Positions 1-8,894 of a stretch of 64,000 nt of DNA are shown one piece after another. Position 1 is the stretch's first letter, and every line of letters starts with the position of its first letter. The translations under genes and the position numbers were made by a program. Source of the DNA: Helicobacter jaachi (GTDB lineage: Bacteria; Campylobacterota; Campylobacteria; Campylobacterales; Helicobacteraceae); the NCBI RefSeq assembly GCF_000763135.2, contig NZ_JRPR02000005.1, positions 1 to 64,000 on the forward strand, read 5' to 3'. The notes beneath the pieces are model-generated. The model did no database searches and had not been told where the DNA came from. It saw only the letters and a list, made by a program, of their open reading frames with translations.

Positions 1-936
1 ACCAGATTCTATTTCTTTAGCTGTTTGTGCTGATTGTTCAATAGCTTTAGTATCTTGGTCTAGGTTTTTATTAGTTTGTTCTATGTTTTGGTTGATAGCG
101 GCTGCCATTTGACCAAATTCATCGCGAGTGTTAAGCGGCAGAAGCTTAATATCTTTGACTTCGTGGTTAAGATACCTAAAGAAAAGCATAATATTATGCT
201 GAAGCACGCCCACACTTTTAAGCAATGCACGATAAAACACCAAAACCAAAGGCACAAAAATAATCAAAAACACAACACAAGCAATCACTAGCGCCTTACC
301 AAGAGTAGCGCTCATATCATTAATGATTTCTTTTGCATTATTTTGTGCATAAACTTCAAGCGTATCGATATAAACGCCTGTAGAAAGCCAAATATTTTGC
401 GTATGAGGTATGAGCGTAGCATAAGCCACTTTTGGAGCATTACCAAGTGAGCCATCAGGCAGCGGTTTAGAAAATACAAAATGCACAAATTTGCCCTCTT
501 TTGTCTGCTCTTTAGCTGTTTGGTAAAGTTCTCGCACATAAAAAACGCCATTAGCATCTTTAGTTTCAGCCAAAGACTTGCCAATCAAGTCTTTACGCGT
601 AGGGTGCGCCACTGGCACATATTCTTTGTAGGCAAAATAATAGCCTGACTTATCATCTTCAAAGCGAAATTTTTCAATGGCTTTGGCAATAATATCAATC
701 TGCTCCGCCTCGCTTTTCCCCTCAATAAGCGCACCTAGAGAATCTGCTAGTGAATCTGTGGAAAGCTTGATTTTCTGCTCCACTTCTTCAGATATCATTT
801 TTTGAATCTGCGCTGTGCTGTGAATAGCAATTTCATTTTCCCCCCTAAGCACAAGGGCTACAAGCACAATAAAGCTCACCACAGAGCCAAGTGCAAGGAT
901 AATGATTTTATACTTGAGTGAAAGATACTTAAACAT
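1..936 (-). CDS. Methyl-accepting chemotaxis protein, N-terminal part (cut by window edge)
   Basis: Open on the minus strand from ATG at 934-936 to the window edge (312 codons, no stop), so the signalling domain is missing. A membrane segment near residues 10-30 (IIILALGSVVSFIVLVALVL) leads to a periplasmic domain with YYFAYKEYVPVAHPTRKDLI and a FVHFVFSKP segment, typical of single-Cache (sCache_2) chemoreceptors. A second membrane segment lies near residues 205-230, followed by a HAMP-like stretch and DEFGQMAAAINQNIEQ, the start of the cytoplasmic coiled coil. Role: sensing small ligands, probably organic acids by family analogy, and signalling to CheA. The ligand cannot be read from sequence. 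Confidence 0.88.
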   Translation of the reverse strand, partial: MFKYLSLKYKIIILALGSVVSFIVLVALVLRGENEIAIHSTAQIQKMISEEVEQKIKLSTDSLADSLGALIEGKSEAEQIDIIAKAIEKFRFEDDKSGYYFAYKEYVPVAHPTRKDLIGKSLAETKDANGVFYVRELYQTAKEQTKEGKFVHFVFSKPLPDGSLGNAPKVAYATLIPHTQNIWLSTGVYIDTLEVYAQNNAKEIINDMSATLGKALVIACVVFLIIFVPLVLVFYRALLKSVGVLQHNIMLFFRYLNHEVKDIKLLPLNTRDEFGQMAAAINQNIEQTNKNLDQDTKAIEQSAQTAKEIESG

Positions 937-1011
937 AACGCGCCCTTTAAAAATAAGATTCTGAAATTGTATTCAAAGCAATATTAAAGATTAAAGTAAA
1001 AGTAAAGTTTT

Positions 1012-2193
1012 TTAGCAATGCTCTGCCTCATTGCATATTTTGGTAACAATCTTTGCAATATTTTCAGCTTGCGCCATCTCAAGATGCTGATGACAGGGGA
1101 TAGATATTTCACTCAAATAAAAATCATTTGCGTAAGGCAGTGCTATATCACCGCATAGCTGCTGGTAGAGGCTAAATTGATAAATAGGTTTATAATGCAC
1201 CTGCACGCCCAAACCTTGAGCCTGCAAAGCTTGGAAAATCTCCTCTTTTTTACACCATAAATGCGGATAGAGCAAAATAGGATAAAGATGATGTGTGCTG
1301 CGGATATAAGAGGGAATTTGTATGGTGGCAAAATGGGGATTATTGGCAAATATTTCATCATAAAAAAGCGCAATATGATGCCTATGAGCGATAAATCTAT
1401 CCACTTTTTTAAGCTGACTTAACCCTAGTGCCGCACCTAGCTCACTAAGACGAAAGTTTAGCCCAGCAAGCAGGCAATCATAATTCCACAACGCCTTTTT
1501 TTCAACGCCATGTGAAAGCAAAAGCCTTGCAAAATGCGCCAACTCCTCATCATCGGTTAATAGCGCGCCTCCCTCTGCGGTCGTAATAGGCTTAAGCGCA
1601 TGAAAGCTAAAAATAGTAGCGTGAGCTAGCGAGCCTATGGGTTTGTCATGATAGCTTCCACCAAAACTATGCGAGCTATCCGAAAATAACGCTATTTTAT
1701 GCTTACTAGCAAGGGCGCGTAAAGATTCTATCTCCACACTTTTGCCACCATAATCCACACTCACTATGGCTTTAATATGTGCTTTTTTAGGGTGCGAGGT
1801 AAGTATATGGGAGAGGGCTTTTTCATCAATATTGCCATCATTTTTCACATCGCAAAAAATAGGCTTAATCCCCCACAGCAGCATCATATTAGTAGTAGCG
1901 ACAAAGCTTATAGGCGTGGTTACAAAATAAATTGCTTCATTGGACTTAGCCGCGCGCGCATTTATAGAATCTACATAAGAGGGAAAGTGTTTATATAAAA
2001 ATGCGCCATAGAGCGCGTAGAGCGCTGAAGTAGCGGAGTTAAAGCTAATGGCATATTTTGCACCACCTCTAGCAGCTAGAGCATTTTCAAACTCCTCTGT
2101 GAGTGCGCCTTGTGTGAGATGAGTAGAGTGCAGAGCGGCATTCACGCACTCAATATCATCTTGCTCAATGAGTTGCGTGCTGTAGGGTATCAT
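1012..2193 (-). CDS. pseC: PseC, UDP-4-amino-sugar aminotransferase of pseudaminic acid synthesis
   Basis: A 393-residue DegT/DnrJ/EryC1 PLP aminotransferase. It carries the hallmarks of Helicobacter PseC: TTPISFVATTNM, KNDGNIDE, VSVDYGGKSVEIES, the PLP-lysine region FSFHALKPITTAEGG, and the C-terminal HYKPIYQFSLYQQL and EISIPCHQHL. PseC aminates the 4-keto sugar made by PseB, on the route to CMP-pseudaminic acid, which glycosylates flagellin and is essential for flagellar assembly in Helicobacter. The start ATG at 2191-2193 gives full family length. It lies just downstream of a flagellin-like coiled-coil gene on the same strand (23 nt gap), so co-transcription is plausible. Confidence 0.9.
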   Translation of the reverse strand: MIPYSTQLIEQDDIECVNAALHSTHLTQGALTEEFENALAARGGAKYAISFNSATSALYALYGAFLYKHFPSYVDSINARAAKSNEAIYFVTTPISFVATTNMMLLWGIKPIFCDVKNDGNIDEKALSHILTSHPKKAHIKAIVSVDYGGKSVEIESLRALASKHKIALFSDSSHSFGGSYHDKPIGSLAHATIFSFHALKPITTAEGGALLTDDEELAHFARLLLSHGVEKKALWNYDCLLAGLNFRLSELGAALGLSQLKKVDRFIAHRHHIALFYDEIFANNPHFATIQIPSYIRSTHHLYPILLYPHLWCKKEEIFQALQAQGLGVQVHYKPIYQFSLYQQLCGDIALPYANDFYLSEISIPCHQHLEMAQAENIAKIVTKICNEAEHC

Positions 2194-2216
2194 TATGCAA
2201 AGTAGATTCTATAAAT

Positions 2217-2981
2217 CTATGCTAGCAGCTCTTTAACGCGCTGATTGCTTAACTTATCTGTATCGTGAGAAACGCGGAATAGCGAGCCTAACTTTTTCAA
2301 AAACGAACCATCTGTGTTTTGCATATCCCTGCTTGCTGCTTTATTCTCATTTTGAATCTTACCTGCTTTATTGCGCGCAAGTGCTTTGTCATTTTTGGCT
2401 AATTTATCTGCATTCTCCTCCGCTTGGTCTTTGAGCGTTTCAAGCGCGTCTTTAACCTGCACTTGCTGCTCTTTTAGCACATCATAAAATTTCTGCGCAT
2501 TTGAGTTGAGCAAGGATACATTAAGCTTTGGTGCATCAAAAAGCACTTCATCATTATCCATAATGCTCTTAGCAAATACATTGCTGCTTTCAAAAGTGGC
2601 TTTTTTAAGGGTAGATTCTATATTTTTTTTCAGCGCATTAATTTCATCTTGAATCTCATTTTGCTCCTTTTTATCCGCTGTTTGCTTGCTTTGCTCTGTG
2701 AGCTCTACTACTTTTCTTACATCAGATTCTATAGCGTCTAGGGACTTTTGCGCCACTTGCAAACGTCCGATATTGCTATTAATATTTTTTATCTCTTGGG
2801 TGAGCGGACTATTTTTTAGCTCACTTGTATCAACACTTTTAGCCGCTACTTTTTGAGCGGACTTGGGAGCGTTTTGGGCTTGCTTTGTCTCTTTTAAATC
2901 TTTTTTATTTATATCTTTTTTTGCTTCCCTCTTTATTTCTTCTTGGGCAAGATTTTGCGTGGTGCTTGTGCTAATTTTCAT
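2217..2981 (-). CDS. Flagellin-D1-like coiled-coil protein of unknown function
   Basis: A 254-residue, highly charged Lys/Glu/Gln-rich protein with no signal peptide or membrane segment. Residues about 60-150 (NSNIGRLQVAQKSLDAIES through KKATFESSNVF) have the cadence of a flagellin D0/D1 N-terminal helix: paired heptads, an NEIQDEINALKKNIES stretch, then T-x-F-x-x-x-x-V-F. A second helical stretch (VLKEQQVQVKDALETLKDQ) follows. No canonical flagellin C-terminus is present and the protein is too short for a filament subunit. A flagellar axial, chaperone or regulatory role is inference, helped by pseC lying next to it. Function not recognised. Confidence 0.75.
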   Translation of the reverse strand: MKISTSTTQNLAQEEIKREAKKDINKKDLKETKQAQNAPKSAQKVAAKSVDTSELKNSPLTQEIKNINSNIGRLQVAQKSLDAIESDVRKVVELTEQSKQTADKKEQNEIQDEINALKKNIESTLKKATFESSNVFAKSIMDNDEVLFDAPKLNVSLLNSNAQKFYDVLKEQQVQVKDALETLKDQAEENADKLAKNDKALARNKAGKIQNENKAASRDMQNTDGSFLKKLGSLFRVSHDTDKLSNQRVKELLA

Positions 2982-3032
2982 CGCTCAACTCCTTGTAATT
3001 TAGATTCTATCCCTTGCTCCATTATTCCACAC

Positions 3033-4397
3033 CTATTCTAAATCAAGCATATTTTGTTCCAAATACTTAGTGTGAATCTTAGAATCTAGGAAATCCTTAT
3101 TGCTCATCATTTTCATATGAAAGGGAATCGTAGTCTTAATCCCCTCAATGCAAAACTCCCTCAACGCGCGGTGCATACGATTAATGGCTTGATTGCGATT
3201 TTGCCCCCACACGACGAGCTTGCCAATCATAGAATCATAATGCATAGGCACGCTATAGCCGCCATAAGCATGCGTATCAAGCCGCACATTCGCGCCACCC
3301 GGAGCTACCCATTTAGTAATTTTGCCCGGGCAGGGATAGAATTTTTCAGGGTCTTCAGCCGTGATACGGCACTCAATAGAATGCCCATTAAAGTGAATGC
3401 TCTCTTGACTTGGTAACTTCTCACCCTCTGCTATGCGTATCATACATTCCACCAAATCAAGTCCGCTCACCATTTCGCTCACGGTGTGTTCAACCTGTAG
3501 GCGCGTATTCATCTCCATAAAGTAAAAATCCTCATAATTTGCATCAAGGAGGAATTCAAATGTCCCCGCGCCCACATATTTAATGTATTGAGCCGCTTTT
3601 ACAGCCGTATCAAGCAGCCTCTGGCGCACCTCTGGCTTAAGCACCACAGCTGGGGATTCTTCAATGAGTTTTTGCTGACGTCTTTGCGCGGAGCAATCAC
3701 GCTCACCAATATGCACGACATTACCATATTTATCCGCTAGAATCTGCACTTCAATATGCTTAGGATTGCGGATAAATTTCTCCATATAAATAGTCCCATC
3801 GCCAAAGGCGCTAACCGCTTCAGATTCTGCAGCGAGATAGAGATTTTTAAGCATTTCAGGCTTTTCAACCACGCGCATACCTCTGCCACCACCACCTGCA
3901 GCAGCCTTTAAGATAACAGGATAGCCAATTTCTTGAGCGATTTTTTGCGCTTCTTTATAATCTTTTAGCGCCCCATCACTGCCTAAAATTACAGGCACGC
4001 CCGCTTCTTTCATCACATCTTTAGCCTTAGATTTATCGCTCATAAGCACCATTACATCAGCCGTAGGACCGATAAACTCTATATTATGATGAGAGCAAAT
4101 CTCTACAAAATTTTGATTTTCACTCAAAAACCCATAGCCCGGGAAAATCGCATCAGCTTTCAATAACTCCGCCGCGCTCATAATAGCTGGAATATTAAGA
4201 TAACTTTCACTTGATTTATCCCCGCCTACGCAAATTTTCATATCAGCCACATCAAGATAATATGTATCCTTATCAGCCGTAGAGTAAATAGCAATGGCTT
4301 CTTTGCCCATTTCTTGTATCGTGCGGATTGCGCGCAGGGCAATCTCACCGCGATTTGCAATAAGAATCCTTTGAATATGTCGTTTTTTATGTGCCAT
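3033..4397 (-). CDS. accC: AccC, biotin carboxylase subunit of acetyl-CoA carboxylase
   Basis: 454 residues, full length. The N-terminal domain opens with RILIANRGEIALRAIRTIQEMG. The ATP-grasp domain has the glycine-rich loop KAAAGGGGRGMRVV, the EKFIRNPKHIEVQILAD segment and the catalytic EMNTRLQVEHTVSE motif; the biotin-carboxylase C-terminal domain has IECRITAEDP. It carboxylates biotin on AccB using ATP and bicarbonate, the first step of malonyl-CoA synthesis. It lies 9 nt downstream of accB on the same strand, the usual accBC operon, which couples carrier and enzyme production. Confidence 0.97.
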   Translation of the reverse strand: MAHKKRHIQRILIANRGEIALRAIRTIQEMGKEAIAIYSTADKDTYYLDVADMKICVGGDKSSESYLNIPAIMSAAELLKADAIFPGYGFLSENQNFVEICSHHNIEFIGPTADVMVLMSDKSKAKDVMKEAGVPVILGSDGALKDYKEAQKIAQEIGYPVILKAAAGGGGRGMRVVEKPEMLKNLYLAAESEAVSAFGDGTIYMEKFIRNPKHIEVQILADKYGNVVHIGERDCSAQRRQQKLIEESPAVVLKPEVRQRLLDTAVKAAQYIKYVGAGTFEFLLDANYEDFYFMEMNTRLQVEHTVSEMVSGLDLVECMIRIAEGEKLPSQESIHFNGHSIECRITAEDPEKFYPCPGKITKWVAPGGANVRLDTHAYGGYSVPMHYDSMIGKLVVWGQNRNQAINRMHRALREFCIEGIKTTIPFHMKMMSNKDFLDSKIHTKYLEQNMLDLE

Positions 4398-4406
4398 TTG
4401 CGCGCC

Positions 4407-4880
4407 TTAGAGTTTTTCGACTTTAATAAGATTAGTGCTAAATTCTACAGGCTGCCCGTCATTTACTTCAATGGCAATCACTTTGCAGTCAAATTCTGCC
4501 TCAATTTCATTCATAATTTTCATCGCCTCGATGATACCAACGGTTTGTCCCTTTTTAATCACATCGCCCACATTCACATATGGCGCAGCACCGGGACTAG
4601 GCGAGCGATAAAATGTCCCCACCATAGGGGAAGTGATAAATAGTCCGCTTGTATCCTTTGTAGCCGCGCTTGGAGCGGGGGTAGATTCTGTTTGTGGCAA
4701 TGGCATTTGCTGTGCAGGCGATAAAGAAAGCGTATCTATGACTTGCATGGGAGCTTGGACTTGCGCTTGAGCGATAGCTTTTTGTAGTTTTAGCTCAAAT
4801 CCCTCTTGCTTTATGCTAAATTTTGCTATGTCGCTATTATCAAATAACTCCATAATCTTTTTGATTTCTTGTAGATTCAT
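4407..4880 (-). CDS. accB: AccB, biotin carboxyl carrier protein
   Basis: 157 residues. The N-terminal helix (MNLQEIKKIMELFDNSDIAKF) is followed by an Ala/Pro/Gln-rich hinge (about 50-85), then the biotinyl domain with SPMVGTFYRSPSPGAAPYV and the biotinylation site EAMKIMNEIEA, in which the lysine is modified. It carries carboxybiotin between AccC and the carboxyltransferase AccAD, whose genes are not in this window. An AAAGG ribosome-binding site lies about 7 nt upstream of the ATG. First gene of the accB-accC pair. Confidence 0.96.
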   Translation of the reverse strand: MNLQEIKKIMELFDNSDIAKFSIKQEGFELKLQKAIAQAQVQAPMQVIDTLSLSPAQQMPLPQTESTPAPSAATKDTSGLFITSPMVGTFYRSPSPGAAPYVNVGDVIKKGQTVGIIEAMKIMNEIEAEFDCKVIAIEVNDGQPVEFSTNLIKVEKL

Positions 4881-4913
4881 CTTGCGCCTTTCTCTGCTGT
4901 AAATTTAGTCTGC

Positions 4914-4919
4914 TATAAT
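4914..4919 (+). promoter_or_regulatory. Extended -10 promoter element for dcd
   Basis: TGCTATAATAACACG contains TATAAT with the upstream TGn extension, about 50 nt before the dcd start, in the divergent spacer between accB and dcd. Helicobacter housekeeping promoters rely mainly on an extended -10, so this is the likely dcd promoter. No strong -35 is visible. Confidence 0.6.
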
Positions 4920-4968
4920 AACACGATTTATTTAAAATAACAAAATCTAGCGAATTTGAGGTTTGATT

Positions 4969-5535
4969 ATGGGGCTAAAATCGGATTTATGGATTAAGCA
5001 AATGAGCCAAAAGGGTATGATTGAGCCATTTTGTGAAAAACAAATAGGCAAAAATATCGTAAGTTATGGACTTTCAAGCTATGGGTATGATATTCGCGTG
5101 GGGAATGAATTTATGATTTTTACTAACATTGGCGCAACCATAGTTGACCCCAAATCCTTTGATGAGCGCAATGTGGTGGAGATTGTTACAGAAGAAAATG
5201 GCTTTTGTATCGTGCCGCCAAATTCTTTTGCATTAGCGCGCACAATGGAGTATTTTAGAATGCCGCGCAATGTGCTAGCTATTTGTCTAGGCAAAAGCAC
5301 TTATGCCAGATGTGGGATTATTGTGAATGTTACGCCATTTGAGCCAGAATTTGAGGGACATATTACAATTGAGATTTCAAACACTACGCCTTTGCCTGCC
5401 AAAATTTACGCAAATGAGGGCATAGCACAAGTTTTATTCTTGGAGGGCGATGAACCCTGCGAGGTGAGCTATAAGGATAAAAAGGGCAAATATCAAGGAC
5501 AAAAAGGCATCACTTTGCCTAAAGTGCTTAAATAA
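4969..5535 (+). CDS. dcd: Dcd, dCTP deaminase
   Basis: 188 residues from ATG 4969; GAGG lies 7 nt upstream. A TTG two codons earlier is in frame but less likely, because the family starts MGLK. Motifs: [34 protein letters not shown] (the catalytic Arg/Glu region of the dUTPase fold) and [14 protein letters not shown]. The enzyme converts dCTP to dUTP and ammonia, supplying dUMP for thymidylate synthesis. It is monocistronic, converging with der across a 50-nt spacer. Confidence 0.96.
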   Translation: MGLKSDLWIKQMSQKGMIEPFCEKQIGKNIVSYGLSSYGYDIRVGNEFMIFTNIGATIVDPKSFDERNVVEIVTEENGFCIVPPNSFALARTMEYFRMPRNVLAICLGKSTYARCGIIVNVTPFEPEFEGHITIEISNTTPLPAKIYANEGIAQVLFLEGDEPCEVSYKDKKGKYQGQKGITLPKVLK

Positions 5536-5585
5536 CGCACTCTTACAGAATCTAGCTAAGAGCAAATTAACGGATTTTATAAATT

Positions 5586-6989
5586 CTATTCCCGCGTTGT
5601 TTCATCTTTGGGGGCGTTTTTATCCTTAGCACTTAAAAGAATTGGTACGCCCTCAAAATCAAACTGCTTTCTTAGCATATTAATCAAGTATCGCTTATAG
5701 CTAAAATGCAGGCTTTGGGGGCGATTGCTCACAAGCGCGATTTGCGGGGGCTTACTCGCATACTGCGTAGCATAATAAATCTTAACCAATTTCCCATGGT
5801 CGCTAGGGATTTGATGTCTAGCTGTAGCCTGTGCGATGCAGTCATTTAGCGCACTTGTTGGGATTCTATAGCAAAATCGCTCATACACCTTAAGCACTTC
5901 TTGCTTAAGTTTATGGATATTGCGTCCATTGAGCGCACTTAGGCTCATTGTAGGCGCAAAAGATAAAAATGCAAAGCGTTTGTCAAAATCCGCCTTAATC
6001 TGCTTAAAATCCGCATATTTTTTATCCCACTTATTAAACACCACAATCACGCCAAGCCTGTGCTTTGGGATAAGAGAGCTAATTTTTTCATCTAGCTCCA
6101 CAAATGGCGCACTCACATCAAGCACTAAAATTGCAATGTGACTTTGAGCAAGCACCCTATTTGTGCGCTCAAGGGCAAATTTTTCAATCCCATAAATCTT
6201 ACTTGCCCTTCTAATACCCGCTGTATCGACAAAGCGCAATGTTTTGTCCTCTATTTGCACTTCATCATCAACAGGGTCAATGGTCGTGCCAGCCACCTCG
6301 CTCACCACGCTTCTTTCCTTGCCAAGCAGAGCATTTAAAATCGAGCTTTTGCCCACATTCACACGCCCGATAATCCCCACAGCTATGCACTCTTGCTGTG
6401 ATTGCATAGGAGATTCTATACTGGCTAAAAACTCCTCCAAACTCTCATCTATCTCCCCTGCAAGTTCGCCTCTTAAATGCGCACTTAAGGGCTGTTCGCT
6501 GGCTAAATGCAGCATTTCAAAGATTTCTTCAAGCAATATGCTTATGCCGCGATTATGCTGCACGGAAATAAAGCATAAAGATTCTGTGCCAAAGCTCGCA
6601 AAATCCCATGCCCTAAGCTTAATTTTATCATTATCAACTTTATTCACCACAAGTATAAGCATTTTGCCACTTTTTTGAATCTTACGAAAATGAGCTATGT
6701 CATCATCTTGAGGCATCATACTTCCATCTACCATATATAGCACTAAATCCGCTTCTTGTGCCGCTTGGAGTGAATGCTCGCTCACCTTAGCAAATAGCCC
6801 TTGTGCTTTCTCAAGCCCACCTGTATCAATAATCTCCACCTCCACGCCGCTTAGCTCAAAGCGCGCTTTTTTCACATCGCGCGTAGTACCGCTTACATTA
6901 GAAGTGATAGCAAGCTGTTGCTTGATGAGACGATTAAATAAAGAGCTTTTGCCCACATTTGGCTTACCTAAAATCGCAATAGTTTTCAT
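5586..6989 (-). CDS. der: Der (EngA), double GTPase for 50S ribosome assembly
   Basis: 467 residues with two GTPase domains. Domain 1 begins IAILGKPNVGKSSLFNRL with DTGGLE and NKVD. Domain 2, near residue 205, begins GIIGRVNVGKSSILNALLG with DTAGIRR and FNKWDKK. A KH-like C-terminal domain follows from about residue 380. Der binds the maturing 50S subunit in the cytoplasm and is usually essential. The linker between the G domains (EIDESLEEFLASIESP) is acidic. Complete; no irregularity seen. Confidence 0.96.
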   Translation of the reverse strand: MKTIAILGKPNVGKSSLFNRLIKQQLAITSNVSGTTRDVKKARFELSGVEVEIIDTGGLEKAQGLFAKVSEHSLQAAQEADLVLYMVDGSMMPQDDDIAHFRKIQKSGKMLILVVNKVDNDKIKLRAWDFASFGTESLCFISVQHNRGISILLEEIFEMLHLASEQPLSAHLRGELAGEIDESLEEFLASIESPMQSQQECIAVGIIGRVNVGKSSILNALLGKERSVVSEVAGTTIDPVDDEVQIEDKTLRFVDTAGIRRASKIYGIEKFALERTNRVLAQSHIAILVLDVSAPFVELDEKISSLIPKHRLGVIVVFNKWDKKYADFKQIKADFDKRFAFLSFAPTMSLSALNGRNIHKLKQEVLKVYERFCYRIPTSALNDCIAQATARHQIPSDHGKLVKIYYATQYASKPPQIALVSNRPQSLHFSYKRYLINMLRKQFDFEGVPILLSAKDKNAPKDETTRE

Positions 6990-7083
6990 CTTAACTTCTC
7001 TTAAAATAAAGTATTTCTAAACGATATGTTAGCTAAAGTTAGATGTTTTATGCATAAAATCACTACTATAAAAGGGGAGTATG

Positions 7084-7872
7084 ATGAGGCGCATAGGTAT
7101 TTTTATATGTTTATCTTTAGCCGTTGCTCACGCAAACACTTTGCAAGAAAATACTCTAAAAGCAAATTTAGAGGAGCATACCGCTACAGATTCTGAAACA
7201 AAAACAAATGCCATAGAGCCGCAAGCAGGCGCGCTAGCAGAACATACAGAATCTGCACAAAGTGTGGATTCTGTGAATGCAGATTCTATAAACCACACCC
7301 AAAATATTAAAGAAGATGTCAAAGAAAATGCTAAAGATAATAAATCCCAAGAAGTCTATGTCGATGAAGGCGTAATTTTTATGCTAGATAAAGATGATGC
7401 GGATTTTAATCTGTATGGTCAATCCTATGCGCTCCTGCCCCGCTCTGTGGCGCTCAAAAATTTTTTAAATCAGCAAAAATCCGCCCTTGATGCGCGCACT
7501 TTGCGCTCAAGCGATAACACCACGAAAATTTATAATCAAGGCAAAGAAATTTTATTTTATTACTCAAGCAATGGCGGCTCAAATCTCTATGCTAAAATCG
7601 CGCCAAAGCGCTACAAGCTCACACTTGAAGAGTTTAATGATGAAAGCAAAGAGCCGCATGAAATAGTGCATATTTATAGAATCCAAAATTTTAGTAAAGA
7701 TATTTTAGACGCTCCCTGCTTTATCGTGCAAACAAGGCAATTTATCCGCGATAGAATGCGCAGCGAAATGCTTATTAATTTAGATAGGAAAATTAACCCA
7801 AAGCTGCTCACTCAAGGGCAAATCGAGCTATTTTTAGAATGCAGCCTCCCACAAAATGAAGAGATTTTTTAA
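7084..7872 (+). CDS. Secreted hypothetical protein with motif-rich linker
   Basis: About 262 residues; two ATGs lie in tandem (7081, 7084) and the second is better spaced from the GGGGAG. A signal peptide (RRIGIFICLSLAVAHA) is followed by a low-complexity Glu/Ser/Asn segment (about 20-100) rich in ATDSE, TESAQ and VNADSI, several of them encoded by the recurrent AGATTCT heptamer. A compact C-terminal domain (about 110-260) starts FNLYGQSYALLPRSVALKNF and includes EILFYYSSNGG and IELFLECSL. No family recognised. It lies upstream of prsA on the same strand. Probably periplasmic or surface-located. Confidence 0.75.
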   Translation: MRRIGIFICLSLAVAHANTLQENTLKANLEEHTATDSETKTNAIEPQAGALAEHTESAQSVDSVNADSINHTQNIKEDVKENAKDNKSQEVYVDEGVIFMLDKDDADFNLYGQSYALLPRSVALKNFLNQQKSALDARTLRSSDNTTKIYNQGKEILFYYSSNGGSNLYAKIAPKRYKLTLEEFNDESKEPHEIVHIYRIQNFSKDILDAPCFIVQTRQFIRDRMRSEMLINLDRKINPKLLTQGQIELFLECSLPQNEEIF

Positions 7873-7964
7873 TGATGAAATAAGCCAAATATAAAATGAG
7901 ATTCTATAAAATGCACGCTTCCCAAACTTGAATACTTAGATTCTATCTCTAAAGGTTGTGCCAT

Positions 7965-8894
7965 ATGCGAGGTTTTAAAATTTTTAGTGGCTCTGCCCAC
8001 ACACTTTTTAGCAATGAGCTTGCCAAATACTTAGATGTGAGCCTCTCAAAAGCCACTATCAACCGCTTTAGTGATGGCGAAATTAATGTGCAAATTGGCG
8101 AATCCGTGCGCGGCAGGGATATTTTTATCATTCAGCCCACCTGCGCGCCTACAAATGACAATCTTATGGAATTATTGATTATGACAGATGCGCTCAAGCG
8201 CAGTGGGGCAAATAGCATTAATGCTGTAATCCCCTATTTTGGATACGCAAGGCAGGATAGAAAGGCTGCTCCTCGCGTGCCAATTAGTGCTAAGCTTGTC
8301 GCAAATCTCATCGAGCAAAGCGGCGTTCATCGCGTGATTACAATGGATTTGCACGCAGGACAAATTCAAGGATTTTTTGATATTCCAGTGGATAATTTGT
8401 ATGGCTCTATTGTGTTTCGCGATTATTTACGCGCTAAACCTTTTAAAAATCCCATTATCGCTTCGCCCGATATTGGTGGAGTGGCGCGCGCTAGGTATTT
8501 TGCTGATAGAATGGGAATGGATTTAGTCATCGTGGATAAAAAGCGCGAGCGGGCAAATGAAAGTGAAGTGATGAATATTATTGGCGATGTCGAGGGGAAA
8601 GATGTCATTTTAGTTGATGATATGATTGATACAGCAGGCACGATGTGTAAGGCTGCTGATGTGCTAAAGGCGCGCGGGGCAAATAGCATCATGGCTTTAG
8701 GCACACACCCCGTGCTAAGCGGTCCTGCTTTTGAGCGCATTGCTAAAAGTGCGCTTAATGAAGTTGTAGTAACAAATTCTATCCCTCTGCGCCTTGCTCA
8801 CCCAAAGGTAAAGGTTTTAAGCGTAGCGCCGCTTTTTGCGGAGGTCATACGCAGAATCTACCACAGCGAAAGTGTCAATTCGCTCTTTATCTAA
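7965..8894 (+). CDS. prsA: PrsA, ribose-phosphate pyrophosphokinase
   Basis: 309 residues from ATG 7965 (AAAGG about 9 nt upstream; an in-frame TTG nine nt earlier is unlikely). Motifs: KIFSGSAHTLFSNELAKYL, the ATP-binding PYFGYARQDRK, the MDLHAGQIQGFFDIPVDNL loop and the PRPP-binding signature VILVDDMIDTAGTMCKAA. It makes 5-phosphoribosyl-1-diphosphate from ribose 5-phosphate and ATP for nucleotide, His and Trp synthesis. The stop overlaps the next start as TAATG, so translation is probably coupled. Confidence 0.97.
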   Translation: MRGFKIFSGSAHTLFSNELAKYLDVSLSKATINRFSDGEINVQIGESVRGRDIFIIQPTCAPTNDNLMELLIMTDALKRSGANSINAVIPYFGYARQDRKAAPRVPISAKLVANLIEQSGVHRVITMDLHAGQIQGFFDIPVDNLYGSIVFRDYLRAKPFKNPIIASPDIGGVARARYFADRMGMDLVIVDKKRERANESEVMNIIGDVEGKDVILVDDMIDTAGTMCKAADVLKARGANSIMALGTHPVLSGPAFERIAKSALNEVVVTNSIPLRLAHPKVKVLSVAPLFAEVIRRIYHSESVNSLFI